In this document: positions 23,080 through 35,460 of the stretch, piece after piece
How the letters are laid out: every line of letters begins with the position of its first letter
Numbering within the stretch: the stretch's first letter is position 1
Made by a program: the position numbers and the translations under genes
Notes under the pieces: model-generated
Databases searched by the model: none
Told to the model about the DNA's origin: nothing
What the model saw: only the letters and a program-made list of their open reading frames with translations
Assembly (NCBI GenBank): GCA_023052935.1
Contig: CM041294.1
Coordinates: 22,282,635-22,346,634, forward strand
Source: Piezodorus guildinii
Taxonomy: Eukaryota > Arthropoda > Insecta > Hemiptera > Pentatomidae
DNA length: 64,000 nt
Direction of reading: 5' to 3'

Positions 23080-23991
23080 TCTCAAGGCAGTGTTTTAGGT
23101 CCAACACTTTTTAATATATATTGCTCTGACATCCCACAGCATCCAGAAACACTTATAGCAATCTTTGCTGACGATTCAGCTATCCTGACATCCAACAAAG
23201 ATGCCTCTAAGGCTTCTAAGGCACTCCAAGAACATCTGGACGACATAGCTTGCTGGGCAAAAACTTGGAAAATAAAAATGAATCAATCAAAGAGCCTGTT
23301 CGTCACATTTTCTTTAAAACACAACTCCTGCCCCCAGGTCTTTTACGATACTATTCCTATACCAGTTTCTGACACAGTACGTTACTTAGGACTTTACCTT
23401 GACAAACGACTAACATGGGCATACCACCTCAAACGAAAAAGAAAACAACTAAATCAACGATATGGACTTCTTTCAAGGTTACTAGACAAACGTTCAAAAT
23501 TATCATTGACGAACAAATTAACTATTTATAAAGTACTAATAAAACCCATTTGGACTTATGGCATTGAGTTATGGGGAACAGCAAAAAAGTCAAACATCCA
23601 AATTATTCAATCATTTCAATCACAATTACTTAGGAAAATTATAAATGCCCCTTTTTACGTATCTAACGAGACACTAGATACTGACCTAGACATTCCATTC
23701 GCCATTGCAACTGCCACTGATCGCTACAATAAATTTCATGACAGACCGACCCTGAATTCAAACCCGCTGACTCAAAACTTATCAACTGCCACAAACCCAT
23801 ATATTCCGCCCAGAAGACTATCGAGGCCTGGTTAAGAGACCTGAAATATTGAAAGTTATTAGTTTTTTTTAGTTTTTTATTTATGTAGTTTGTTACATCT
23901 GTTGTTAGCATATTTGCTTATTGCAAAAAAGCAGATAGCAAATACAATTGTAATGCCAAAAAAACTTCTATGAATAAATAAATAAATAAAA
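23080..23991 (+). mobile_element. Jockey-type LINE, family B, 5'-truncated
   Basis: One frame is open from 23080 to the stop at 23835 (251 codons). It reads QGSVLGPTLFNIYCSDIPQH, then IAIFADDSAILTSN (the RT active site with FADD), DIACWAKTWKIKMNQSKS, VRYLGLYLDKRLTWAYHLKR, LIKPIWTYGIELWGTAKKSN and the end YIPPRRLSRPG. It starts exactly at RT motif B. A 150-base 3' UTR and (AAAT)n tail follow. The 10-bp repeat ATTTTTCTCA at 23075-23084 and 23992-24001 flanks it, overlapping the first element bases by up to five. The intact frame suggests a young insertion. Confidence 0.9.
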
Positions 23992-24732
23992 ATTTTTCTC
24001 ATCAATACAAGTAAAGCATTACTTATTTTTAAAAGAACATGTTTCACAATCGGTAGTTATTTCTAAAACAACCCGTATAATTTTTCCTGGCACCAAAAGG
24101 AAAAATTCACGCGACTTACGCTATTTTCTGAAAATGATAAACCAGTGAAAAACAGAATCCCTTAAAAGCTTTTGAAATAGGATTTTCCTAGGGATGTTCC
24201 ATTAACTTTGGTAGTTGCTTCATATCCCCTTAAAACGTCTGACCTAAATTCTCATTGAGTGTTCTCATTCACTCTGGTCTTGCTGTTCAACTTTTACATT
24301 TCCTTCTAGTGATTGGTTATTTATTGTTTCCTTTATTATATTAAAAATAGTTATTTAATGTAAATATTTGCTTTGTTGATTTAAAATAATTAGCCCTCAG
24401 TAATTGTTAGCACTGATAAGTAATGGTATATGTAGATAAGTATAAGTTACTTATTTACTTATGGAGATCTTTACCACAAGTGAAGGAATAGCAAATAAAA
24501 TATATTTTGAGATTTTTTTTAATTTCTGAAAGATGACGTACTAGATAGATACATAATGGAAATCCAGTACTGAACCTTGCTCGTAAACAATGCTGAAATT
24601 GCATATTTAAGATAGTTTTGAGTCCTTAATATATAACGGTAACTTTCTTCAGATTATAAAACAATTCATAATATAGGCATTCGTACTACTTTTTAACCAA
24701 TGGCTGTACAAGATGTTCATTAGGAAGAGGTC

Positions 24733-25075
24733 ACGCTAAGCCACGGTGGCCAATGAGGTTGACGCACGGTTTTGGGCTGTGCATTGCCCTGCAACCTGAT
24801 TAACGACAGTTTGAAGTAAAGTAATGGCCAGTTCGAATCTCGGTGCCAGTAGGCTTTTATTTAATCCCCGCTCTCATCCTCTGACCCGAGAAAACAGCGT
24901 ATAGCCAAAAAAGGCGAGGTAGAGGAGAAAAAAACATGTTCGGGTCGAATCATCAATATTGGGAACATTGATGTCATTGTTCGCGTGACATGTACGCTCA
25001 ATTTAATAATGTGCCACAAGCGGCCATATTGTGTTATAAAAAAACACATGGTAAGAAGAGAAACCAAGTTCAGCA
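24733..25075 (+). mobile_element. Possible tRNA-derived SINE, family 4
   Basis: GCCACGGTGGCCAATGAGG looks like a tRNA head, and GGCCAGTTCGAATCTCGGTG a B box 100 bases later, wider than usual. The body is GC-richer than its surroundings. Only one copy is in the window, so the assignment is weak. Confidence 0.4.
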
Positions 25076-25389
25076 GAAGCATGCACGCTACACACCATTT
25101 TCCTTTCTTCTTTTTTAAGTATTCTGCGATAAGAATGGATTAGAGGAAGAAAAGGTCACACTAGGCTGGACGACAAGGCGAGTAGAAAGATGGGATGAAT
25201 TGAGAAGACGAACATACTTACATGTAAAAATGAAGCCCACCTAAAGTGTAACCCATAACCTAACCTAATTGTTCAAATACACCAATATTTTATCCCAGCA
25301 GTTTTTCTTTCACTCATTAATACAGTCCACTTGATCTAGCTGTCACTTGGTCTAGTCCTAATCATTTTTAATAATGAAGGTTAGACCAA

Positions 25390-25610
25390 ACTGTCCATTA
25401 TAGATGAGTTTGTTTGTGACAAAACAGGGAGCGTTAAGAGTTTTAGGAAGGGTTTCCGATATTTACAGGAAGCATACATAGAGCCCCAAAGCTCAACTAT
25501 GTAAGTCCAGATTGGTATTATGATGGTTATATAGATGATCTTTTGTTGTTAAATGGAAGGTTTGACCGGTTATATAGTAAGTGTTAAAGTGGCCAAAAAA
25601 GGCAAAAATG
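25390..25610 (-). mobile_element. Jockey family A relic, copy 6
   Basis: Diverged minus-strand matches to family A: TTTGTGACAAAACAGGGAGCGTTAAG, AGAGCCCCAAAGCTCAACT and TAAGTCCAGATTGG. It is short and heavily decayed. Confidence 0.7.
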
Positions 25611-25825
25611 TTCAAAAAAAAAAAGAGTTATAGTATTTTGCACTGAAATTTTATTTATGGAAATAATACTAATATTAATTATTATCACGAAGGGGATATA
25701 ATTATTTATAAATTAAATTTTTTAAAAATTTTTTTTAAAAAACAATTTTTCCAATTTGGACACATATGTGTGTCACTGAAAGTGTATTCATACAATATAT
25801 TCATTACAAATTAATATAAAATAAA

Positions 25826-26275
25826 ATTATAATTTTATTCGAATAACACTTTTTAATTTTTCTGACAATAAAATTTTTGTCACCTGAATGAAAAAAACCC
25901 TGAAGCTTTGAAGTGAAACAAAATCTGAAAACGCTTTTTCACTTCGATCATAATTTTTAAAAAGTTTTCCTTTGACGAAGTTGTGTAATTCCTGAACAGG
26001 TGGTAATCTGTTGAGACAAGTGGAGAATATTTTGAGGTGCGAAGAATTTCGTAGCCCAGTTCTATCAATTTTTGCACGGTATGTTTTGAAACATGGGTCT
26101 TGCTTCCGCTCAGTGAGATCATGAGGTGCCCATGTATCGAGCTTTTTTACTTTCCCAATACACTTTAAATGTCTGGAAACGATAGATGCACTTGCATTTG
26201 GTTGTACTGAGAGTCCTTTAACTGTTTGGTAGGGGTTTCCTTCTACTGTATGTTTGAGGACATTGTTGTCCATTA
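25826..26275 (-). mobile_element. mariner deletion derivative, copy C (both ends lost)
   Basis: The minus-strand frame 25827-26273 begins MDNNVLKHTVEGNPYQTVKG and runs LSVQPNASASIVSRHLKCIG, then DTWAPHDLTERKQDP. It crosses the shared deletion junction and ends out of frame in the C-terminal part. Both inverted termini and the first third of the element are missing. Confidence 0.85.
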
Positions 26276-26372
26276 CTGTATATAAGTCAGCAAGTTCCCG
26301 GCACGTGCGGTTCTAGTTTTTGTTTCCATCTTAATTATGCAAAAAAAAAAATTTACTGTTTTTAATTAAGTG

Positions 26373-26740
26373 TTAAATTTTTTTTTTTTGGAGAAAACTT
26401 TATTTTAACAGTGAAGAGAATTTTATAACTTCGGAACCAGCTTGGTCTCAATGACCAAATTTATATCACTTAAACTTAATATATAGATGGGTGTAATCTG
26501 TATCAGTCTCATAATTTTTCACCAAGTCCCTTTTGAGATATTTCCGTGTAAATATGTATAAAAATTGTAAGTTCCGTTTTAATGACACCCAAGATAGCCT
26601 TCTGTACCGCCCGATAATTTGTTGAGGTGTGGCCAGTAGGGAGGCATTTTACATTAGTATTTCTATCAGGAAACTTAATATAATTCTTTGAGAATTTCCG
26701 CCAATGTTGAATATTCATATACTTGAAAGGACCATGATTG
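26373..26740 (-). mobile_element. Probable retrotransposon 3' end, family unknown
   Basis: Minus-strand codons end TELTIFIHIYTEISQKGLGEKL-stop, followed after about 110 bases by AATAAAGTTTTCTCC and a poly(A) run (T-run at 26380-26390). The arrangement resembles a LINE C-terminus, but no motif fixes the family. Confidence 0.4.
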
Positions 26741-27227
26741 AAATGTTTTAAAACAATCAGGACTAAAACTATAAAATAAAAAAAAGTGAGCTCCTTTTTC
26801 TTTATATACTTTTTATTAACTATTTACCTATCAAGTTGTGGAGGAAAAATACAAAGCATATCTTTACCTTATTGTTAGTTTTTCTTTTAATCTGATATGT
26901 ACAAAATTACAACAGTTGGAAAGATTTTCCCAACACGTTTTCAGCCGCGAACCTGACACTTAAATCAGCTGCAACACTAAATAAAAATATATATAGAAAA
27001 TAAATCATCGAAAAATCTAAAAAATGAAAAATGTCGAGCGGCAAAGTCTGTACGATTTCGAATAAATGGGAAAAATGAGTAAAATGAAAGGTATAGAAAG
27101 GTAAGGTATATTTATAGGTATGACATTTGCATTTGCTTATCTTAATTACGTAATTTAATTTTTGTGTAAACTTACAATACACACATATCTATGGTGTACT
27201 TTTAAACCTGTTGAAAATCGAATTTCG

Positions 27228-28078
27228 ATGACCGAGTGTGGAGCCCAGGACCTCCTATCCTCCTCTTATGTACTTATTCATTATCCAATTCTACCTCAAG
27301 GACAGGTCCTTTAAAGTAAATCACAATAATTCCTATTTATCCATTTCTATTCTAAGGCAGTATTTTAGGACAAACTCTTTACACAGTTTATACAGCTGAT
27401 ATCCCATCCATCCTGACACTTTCCTTTCTACCTATGCTGATGACACTTGTGTGTTATCAGTCAACAACGATCCAACGATTGCCTCCTAAACTCTTCAATT
27501 CCACATCAGAGATCTTGAAGTATGGTGTCACAAATGGAGAATGAAAATAAATTCCAATAAATCCCACCAAATAACCTTTACCCTTCGTCGTAAACCTATG
27601 ACATCCTGCCCAACAGTATCCTTCAATAACACTCCTCTTGTCCCGGTTGAACAGATTCGAAATCTAAGACTGCACGTTGACAAACTTCTTACTTTAACCC
27701 TCATACAAGACAGAAACGAGAATGAAACTTCCAAAACGCTCAAACCTTCCACTTAAGTACAAAAAGCTCATCTATCGTGAGACCAATATGGACTTACGGT
27801 GTAGAGATTTGGGGCTCTACTAAACCATCAAATTCTTAAAATCAAAAATCCTTCGAAAAATTATCAATGCTCCTTATTTTGTCACCAAAAAACTCATCCA
27901 TAAAGATCTTAATTCCCTATGCTGCTGACCTGGTTCGAACCAGGTACCACTCCTTTCATGACAAACTCCATTCCCACTCTAACACACTAGTTTCAATCCT
28001 TACTTCCTCTAGAATCCCTGATAATCCTCCGAGAAGCCTGAAAAGAAGATTACCCATAGACCTTTTAGTTTAGTCTAT
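27228..28078 (+). mobile_element. Jockey family A, copy 7
   Basis: Starts at the DRVW motif. It passes YADDTCVLSVNND, KINSNKSHQITFTLRRKPMT, IWTYGVEIWGST and PRSLKRRLPIDLLV in several frames with many indels. There is no 3' UTR or poly(A): similarity stops right after the ORF end and scrambled SINE pieces follow. Dead copy. Confidence 0.87.
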
Positions 28079-28099
28079 GTTTGTATGGCCCTATGTTTG

Positions 28100-28505
28100 T
28101 TTTTAGGGAGTAAAAGTCCTTGGTTATTTCGTCCTTTAAAAGAGGCTGTTATGCTAGCCACTACTCCACAGGTGACCCTAGATGCATTCAGCAAGGAGTT
28201 AAAGATTAATATGTACAAGGTAACGTGTTCAAACCCGGCACATTCAAACACCTTGTTTATGCATTTAGGATCACCTGTGGTTTAGTTGCTAGCATAACAG
28301 CCTTCTATGCTTAAGGTCGCAAGTCTAAAACCAGCAGGTCGTCCTATATTTGTGCACCACAGATGACTCTTCAAAGATTCAATAAGTGGAACTCGTAAAA
28401 GATCCCTCACTATCTTAAGTAAACCTGGGTAGGCACAACTTAGGACTCCCGCTGCACCGTCGGATTAAGCACAGTAACATAAAGTGACGTTAAATGGATA
28501 AACAA
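28100..28505 (+). mobile_element. tRNA-derived SINE, family 1, copy b with scrambled fragment
   Basis: From 28268 the order is GATCACCTGTGGTTTAGTTGC, a decayed B box, GTCGTCCTA, ACCTGGGTAGG and TAACATAAAGTGACGTTAAATG with tail ATAAACAACAAC. At 28103-28185 lie a body piece (GGGAGTAAAAGTCCTTGG) and an inverted head piece (AGGCTGTTATGCTAGCCAC) of the same family. This looks like an older rearranged copy. Confidence 0.7.
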
Positions 28506-28572
28506 CAACAAGATTTGATAAGTCCTTGGTAGCAAAACCTCATTATATTACCTGTATAAAATGGGTACAAGA

Positions 28573-28767
28573 AATTATGAAATTGACTGAAAAAATTATG
28601 AATTTGATTGAAAAAATTATGAATTTGACTGAAAAAATTATGAATTTGACTGAAAAAAATATGAATTTGACTGAAAAAATTATGAATTTGACTGAAAAAA
28701 TTATGAATTTGATTGAAAAAATTATGAATTTTACTGAAAAAATTATGAATTTGACTGAAAAAAGCTA
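28573..28767. repeat. 21-bp minisatellite, nine copies
   Basis: The unit AAAAATTATGAATTTGACTGA repeats nine times with few changes. Its length is a multiple of three, so the + frame encodes repeated EKIMNLT. This explains the open frame 28526-28789; no other sign of a gene is present. Confidence 0.95.
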
Positions 28768-29988
28768 TATCCTATATCAAATTTACTAAATGCATTTTAT
28801 TATACAGTTCTAAATACTAATAAATATATTTAAAAACAAAAAAAACTACGGTTACAATGCTACCTCCTGCATATTTATGTATTTGCCTGTGAAATTTTTT
28901 AGTTATCACATATACGAAAATATCATTACTTTCCGATATTTTACGATGCATTTTGGAACTCAAGGGATTTTGGCCAATATAAGCTCTGTGGGATTTATAA
29001 GGAAGACAAAATAATATTTTAAAAATACATCAAGAGCAATAAGAAAGTTTAGAAATCGTTGAAGTTACGAATAATTAAAGGTAACGAATTTTTAATATAA
29101 AAAGGGGCTTTAAAAGAGAATATGACTTAATTATGTGGTAATTAGAGGTCAGTAAAAGTTAATGCCAGCCCAAGGCATTAATGTTAAACTCTTTAGCCCG
29201 CCCTTTTGTTTTTATCTGGACCAAAGGGTAGCGGTTAAATGGAGGATATTCAATTTGTCTTTTGGCAATTTAGAAGTCCTCATTTAATGCTCAGCTCAGT
29301 CGAGAGACACGACAAACGGCAGTGGGAAGGAAGATTAATTAAAAATTAAAAAAAAAATTTCCGTTTTCTAAAAGAGTCAACAATATTCCTCCCTCTCTAA
29401 CTAATAACAAAGGTAAAAATATATTAATTTTTTTTTTTTAACTTTTTTTAACCAAATTGGAGGAATATTGAAAAGTCGAAAATATTTTATACGCTTTAAG
29501 CAAATCATAGCGGATATTGATGGTTAACTTACTTCTCTATTGAGATAATTGTTATCAGTTTATATTTAAGTAATAGTAAATGTTTTCCATTGTAATAAAT
29601 GAAAATAATCTAAAAGTAAATATCATTAGTATAAACGCTACTTCAAGTTTAGGGTTTTTCTTCACACTTCATTACGATTATAGTAGTTACATAAATATTT
29701 TTCTACAATCATGCACTTTTAGTGGAATATTATAAAATATATTAATAGTCGTATTTTATTTTATAAAATTAAAATTAGAACATTTCTCTTCTAAAAAAAA
29801 ATTTTTTATTATTCTCACAATAATATATTCATATCAGTTTAACATATCGATGTCAATTTCTTTCTTTTTTAAAAATATGTAACAGTCTAAAAACAATAAT
29901 ATATGCTGAAATCAAGAATACAATAGTTTAAACACTTAAAAACTGTCATTTTAAAATTTACATCTTTATCCTGTATGAATATAATGTA

Positions 29989-30525
29989 TTGTCTCACATG
30001 AAATGTCCGTTTTTATAGTTTCTGAAATACATAAAGGATTTTGCTGGTCTCTGTTGTTTTCTTCCAAATGTTTACATATTTAAAGTAAACAGTTACTAAT
30101 CCTCTACCTTTGTATTATAAACATTAGCTTCCCAATCAATTGCCCACTTTTTGGTATACCTCCAAATATGAACATGGAAACACGCGATTTTCGAGTAATA
30201 TTTTTGTACGAGTTTAAACTCGGCCATTCAGCAGCTGAGGCCGCTAGAAATATTTGCAAGCGTTTGGGGAAGGGAGATTTAATGAACGGACAATTCGCCG
30301 TTGGTTTGCCAAGTTTTCAGCTGGGGATACCGACTTGGAAAACTTACCCCGAGGAAGACCTCCGTCTGTAATGGACAACAATGTCCTCAAACATACAGTA
30401 GAAGGAAACCCCTACCAAACAGTTAAAGGACTCTCAGCACAACTAAATGCAAGTGCATCTACCGTTTCCAGACATTTAAAGTGTATTGGGAAAGTAAAAA
30501 GTTCAAAAAAGTTCAAAAAGTTTTC
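29989..30525 (+). mobile_element. mariner deletion derivative, copy D (3'-truncated)
   Basis: After TA the terminus reads TTGTCTCACATGAAATGTCC, with a few bases lost. The coding part gives NMETRDFRVIFLYEFKLGHS, then AAEAARNICK, RTIRRWFAKFSAGDTDLENL, RGRPPSVMDNNVLKH and STVSRHLKCIGKV in two frames. It stops in AAAGTTCAAAAAAGTTC, before the shared deletion junction, so the right end is lost. Confidence 0.87.
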
Positions 30526-32690
30526 AGGTAAAAAAATCCTCAGATAGATGTGATGAATTAACACTTGAGATATGAACAAAGAACAATTTATTTTGATAAA
30601 TGAGAGGGGAACACGCAAGAAGTAGCTTGTCTTAAATAAAACTTGAGTCTGTCGAGCCTAAGAAAGTTTATGATAATAACATGATAGTTTATTATGATTT
30701 CTACTTTTGTACTGCTTTGTTCACAGACCAATAAAGTGAATCAGATCTTTTAAACTTTAGAAATTTATATAAATATTTTTCTTTCTTTTCTACTATTTTA
30801 TATAGATATTCTTTTCTTTTTTCCAAGTATTGAATTTTTTTATTCAAGAAATGTGTTGAATTTAATAGCTTTAGTAGGCAAGAATAATTATAGTAAGTTT
30901 TAAAAATTGTTTTTGTTTATTATTTTCAATAATGAACCTTTGTAATCGACCAAAAAACATACATCCTCTCAAAATTTGAGGGTTTAGGTTTTAAGATCCG
31001 AATAACGAATAAAAAAAAATCCGTTCGTCCAAATTAGTTAATAAATAAATAATTAGAAAGACAATAGACCGTCCGCGGCCACAATCTGGAAGAAGAATCA
31101 TTTTAATGTCTTCAGAAATAGTAGAGATTTTGACGTTTTTAAATTAAAAGTGGTGATAGTCCATTTTCTCATTTTCCATTTTAGGCGAGTTTTGATAGGC
31201 ATTATTTATTGCTTTCTATTAGTTAATCGCCTATAAACAGATATATAAATAATTATACTTTAATAACTGTATCTGCGAACATTAAACCATTTCGTAATAA
31301 TTTACAGTGGTTTTGTTTTTTTCACGAGACTCAGATTTTTTCAATGTTACGCGAATCTGTAGACACAGAGAAAAAAAAATCATCAGAAGTATTAAATATG
31401 AAATTATAAGCGTATATTTCAGATTTCAAGAATATTAAGTCTAGTTTATTAAAACTAACTTCATACAAACATTTATTGTCCGTTCAAATGCATCAATCCT
31501 ATCAAAAGAAGTTTATTAAATAAATAAAATACCAAACGAAAACATATTTTATAATGTATTTAATAGGCAAAAATGTTTGTGTTTGTTTCATATATAGTTT
31601 TTTAAAGATTAACAAAGTTACTACAAAATGACTTTTGTTTTACTGGTTTTTATTTTTTATTAAGTTATCTATATATTTTTTTAAAAAAGTTATTGTTAAA
31701 ATCCTTTTTTTTAAATGAATTATTTGTATGAAAATATACAAAATATAAATTTAAAGTTTAAAAATTAATAGAGTATATTTAATATATTTTGTATTATGTA
31801 AATTTTACCTTTTATTATTCTGTTCCTTGCGTAGTAGATCGAACTATTTATTTAACAAGAAAAACAATCTAATCAATAAAATAGAGTTATGAATAATTTA
31901 AACCAAATGGATTTGGTGATTAATTATGAGTTGTAAATCGATCTTATCGAAATGTTGCATCTGTAAAGAGCTGATTAAAGCTGACATGTGAGTAACATTT
32001 TGCAATCATTTCATTTTAGATATGAATCTCTGAGTATGTTCAGCAAACCAATTTTAAATGAACTTTGTTGTAATCATGCTGAGAACTAAATACTCATTAT
32101 GAATGCATACATTATTTGCAACTGATTTACAAATAAAATTAACATTAGAGATATAAAAGGAGACTTAATAATTTCATACAATCAATTTAATATTTATGTT
32201 ATTTGAAAAAAATGTATGTAAAATATTTTTATGTGAGCCATCCTGAACCAGATATTGTTAAAAGTGATATGTAAATAGTTTCTTGACTTTTGTTCACTAT
32301 AAGATTTAATTTCAAATTGTGATCGTAAGTTGTTTTTCTTCATTGTTAACAAATCATCATGTAATTGTAGTTTTTTTTTTTTTTTTTTATAATGAAAGCT
32401 AAATAGGAGAAAAAAATTATTCATATTTGCCTTGAAGACTATTTATTTGATTAGATGCAACTTTATAAAACAAAAAAGTAAAAAATATTCCAATTCCTTT
32501 TACATAAATACAATTAAGCAGATTTTTAATATTAGTTTTGCCAATCTCATTCAGGCTGTGAGAAGGCTGTAGTTTCAATTTTATTTAAACTTCATCTATG
32601 ATTTATTTTAATTTTTGCTATTATTGTCTCTAAACGCAGTAGAAATAGTTTATAATTGGTGCACCGGGCTAAATGATTAAAATACACAAT
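30526..32690. other. AT-rich sequence without features
   Basis: No coding, tRNA-like, palindromic or shared repeat sequence was recognised. Open frames are short and low in complexity. Confidence 0.5.
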
Positions 32691-32699
32691 TAAACACTT

Positions 32700-32840
32700 T
32701 AAAATTATATAAACGGACAGTCTTTTAGCACTGGTTTATTTTACAATAGATATTATCGACTATGAGCTTGTTGAAAGATGGGCATTAGATATTGCTATCC
32801 AGGTGCACTACATCATCAGGTGACAGCAATATCCACACCA
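32700..32840 (-). mobile_element. Possible decayed hammerhead/fold-back end
   Basis: On the minus strand GATATTGCTGTCACCTGATGA is followed by TGTAGTGCACC, a reversed GATATTGC, and about 70 bases on AATAAACCAGTGC, similar to the arm of the type 1 fold-back element. GAAAC is not present. Weak. Confidence 0.25.
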
Positions 32841-34842
32841 CTAGCCTGCGGGATACGGTTGCTTGCTCATCCGACTGATAATCTAAACCAAAATCGACAT
32901 ACATTATTTCAGGGCTATTGGAATAGGAAAGTTATCTCTTTAGTTATATTTATTGTTTATTATGAAGAGATTATAAAAATGTTTAATGATTGTGTCATGA
33001 TAGGCATGGAAAAGAACAAAGCACCCCTTCCTGGGCTTTAGCAGACGTCTCATATCCGGCTTTTTTTCTGCCTTCTTCTTCCAGGCATTATAGCTACTCA
33101 CATGTCGTTTATTAGCCTATTGTCGTGTGCTATGAAAACACGAATATAGGGTTCGTATGTGTCTGTTCAACTATTGGTTGCTGTAAATCAGTATGGGAGG
33201 GAGCGAAATTCTCGGACCTGTAAAGTGAAATGTGGCTGGTTCATGGGAGTTGTAAAAGCGATCCAAAATAGTAGTTCTTTCCACGCCAAAAATCTATACT
33301 CAACTCAAAATGTAAAACAAACTTTTCGAGGTGATAAGCAATTTATTATAAAAAGCAATAATAATTATAAATAACTATATTTTTTCTTATCCTCCAACTT
33401 TATTTACAAAAATAAGTACATAAACATTCTATGTAATACTGTAAAAATGGTACACACAGTCCACGACTTAGGAATGTATATACCATTATTACTGTATATA
33501 CTAGAATTCAACAAGAATTAAAAATTGATAAACTTTCCGAATTCATGCTTACGAGGAATAAAAAGTTCCAGAAAACGACCAAACTTATTAACAATCCGAT
33601 ATATAGTAAGCTAACACCTTCTGGATTACCTCAACGATGGCAGAATATTGAGATTTAGCTTTTAGTATTAGATTAAGGTTCTACTTAAACCAAAAGGTGA
33701 GCCCATCACCTCATTATAGATTCATTGAAGATAATTATATATTACAGGTATTATAGAGATACCTGACATCCTTAAAATGCATAAATGCAGAAAAAGGAGA
33801 ATATTTCAGAGGTAACGAAAGGGGCTACGAAAAAAAAAAAAGTTTTTAATGTCAAATTTTATTTCGTTAAGGTTTCGATTTTTATTAGTGTTTTAAAACA
33901 AAACTGATCTTATACGGGTTTAATAATAGATTTAACTTGTGATGTAAATTCGATTGATTCCCGATTAAGGGCAATTACAAGCACGCAGCTGGTGCACAAG
34001 GCTTGGCACCAAGTTAAAATTAATAGAACTTGATGTGTGTACATTCTGTCGCGCTATTCATGATTGATAATTAGCTATTCCTAATTTTGAGTCATTAAAA
34101 CATAACAGAGGGAATAATTTTCCATTTATATCCTCTTTTCCTTACATTATTATTACGATAATTCCAATTCATTTAAAATGTGATTCACATAATACAGCCA
34201 TTCTTGTATAGTTCACAATATATTAGGAACTGAAGTATCTTTGAGATTTTGAATGATTTGCTTATAAAATGTGGTTTTCATTCCATGTAAAATCAATCCA
34301 TTTTACTTGTTAATTCCGAATTTTCTTTCTAGTTCTTCTTTCTTTCTTGTACTTATCACACTTAGTTTCAACTATCAGTGCTTAGGTTTTTCGTGGTGAC
34401 TTTCCTTTCATTGTGAATCCATGCATCGTTCATACCATTCATCATTATAATAACGTCTCCTTTATTTAATTTGATGACATTCTATGATTTTGCTGTATTT
34501 TTAATTTATTTTAGTTGGTTGATTTTATTTCAGGACCGCAATCCCTATAACATGCAAAGGGCATAGCGGAATAAGCATGTATAATCTGTCCCCATGTATA
34601 TAGGAAACAAACTTATACCATTGGAAAGCCACGTTTTGATAATTTTAGCTCCATAATCGTTATGGAAGGAAAGTTATGAAGGGAGAAAGGATAATTAGGA
34701 AATAGTTTTCTCCTGATACAGCTCTACCGATTTTTATAAAAAAAAAAAAAATAATAATAAAAAAAAAAATATATATATATATATTATATATATATTATAT
34801 ATATATATATTATATATATTATAATATATAATATATTTATGT
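32841..34842. other. AT-rich sequence without recognised gene
   Basis: A strong-looking 3' splice site at 33060-33077 (TTTTTTCTGCCTTCTTCTTC then CAG) has no open exon behind it in any frame. The remainder shows nothing recognisable. Confidence 0.45.
34769..34832. repeat. Imperfect AT microsatellite
   Basis: Mixed TA/ATT repeats immediately left of the fold-back element. Confidence 0.9.
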
Positions 34843-34944
34843 TGTGGATGTAATTAGTTGACCGTTGAGAATTACTGGAAGGAATTAGTCCGGGTGGCGG
34901 TCATTAAATGAAACAACTAAATAGTTTCAACTATTTTATTGCTT

Positions 34945-34984
34945 GCCAACGTTTCGACCCCCTTTGTGGGTCATCATCAGGGCG
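34945..34984 (-). ncRNA. Hammerhead ribozyme motif, intact core
   Basis: On the minus strand: GCC, CTGATGA, T, stem II GACCC / GGGTC with loop ACAAAGG, GAAAC, the cleavage triplet GTT, then GGC pairing with GCC as stem I. All conserved core positions are present. GTT is an allowed but slower triplet than GTC. Confidence 0.75.
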
Positions 34985-35056
34985 CATGGTGGGAGAATGG
35001 AAACTGTTGTTGAGATGTAGATAGTATATAGATAGGAGTTTCCATTCTCCTACCAT

Positions 35057-35097
35057 GCACCCTGATGATGAACCACAACGGGGGTCGAAACGTTGGC
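35057..35097 (+). ncRNA. Hammerhead ribozyme motif, nearly intact
   Basis: CTGATGA at 35062-35068, stem II GAACC / GGGTC with one mismatch, GAAAC at 35087-35091, GTT, GGC. Stem I is weakened by G-to-A in the left strand (ACC instead of GCC). Confidence 0.65.
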
Positions 35098-35168
35098 AAA
35101 CAATAAAATAGTTGAAACTATTTAGTTGTTTCATTTAATGACCGCCACCCGGACTAATTCCTTCCAAT

Positions 35169-35175
35169 ATATATT

Positions 35176-35208
<33 letters not shown>
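35169..35208. repeat. (TA)n microsatellite
   Basis: TA run directly right of the fold-back element. Confidence 0.9.
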
Positions 35209-35212
<4 letters not shown>

Positions 35213-35227
35213 AGTTATATCATCAAT

Positions 35228-35395
35228 TAATCATAAAGATAGCATCACCTTTATGCTTATTGCTGCATATGTGTTTTGTTGTTTTTGTTTTAAATATTTA
35301 TTTAAATATTAATTAATAATGTATATTTGCTGGTGATAAATTTATTAATTGTGCTGTGCCAGCCAGCTCATTTGCCCTAAAAACAAATAAATAAA
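35228..35395 (+). repeat. LINE-like 3' tail repeat, copy 2
   Basis: Same family as 21028-21217, ending CCCTAAAAACAAATAAATAAAG. The first 20 bases and the CCAGCCAGCTC block are nearly identical. Confidence 0.65.
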
Positions 35396-35460
35396 GTTAT
35401 GATTATTATTATTACTATTATTACTGATTCTAAAACTATTCATATTTTTCTCAACTATTC

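Larger units (their letters stand above)
34843..35166. mobile_element. Fold-back element with two hammerhead motifs, type 2, copy 2
   Basis: A left extension GGATGTAATTAGTTGACCG..GAATTAC precedes inverted arms of about 130 bases that begin TGGAAGGAATTAGTCCGGG and end with the complement at 35166. Each arm holds a hammerhead core, one per strand, pointing inward to outward. The extension sits left here but right in the copies at 14634 and 42018, so this copy is in the opposite orientation. No coding sequence. Best parallel known to me: inverted pseudo-LTRs of Penelope-like elements. Confidence 0.82.

Noticed and set aside
28573..28767. CRISPR array
   Set aside because: Units are contiguous 21-bp repeats without spacers, in an animal genome.
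33060..33120. Exon start after a strong polypyrimidine-CAG
   Set aside because: All three frames close within a short distance and no donor follows.
34931..35134. 67-residue minus-strand ORF
   Set aside because: It is the inverted-arm fold-back element read through; the coding pattern is a mirror effect.
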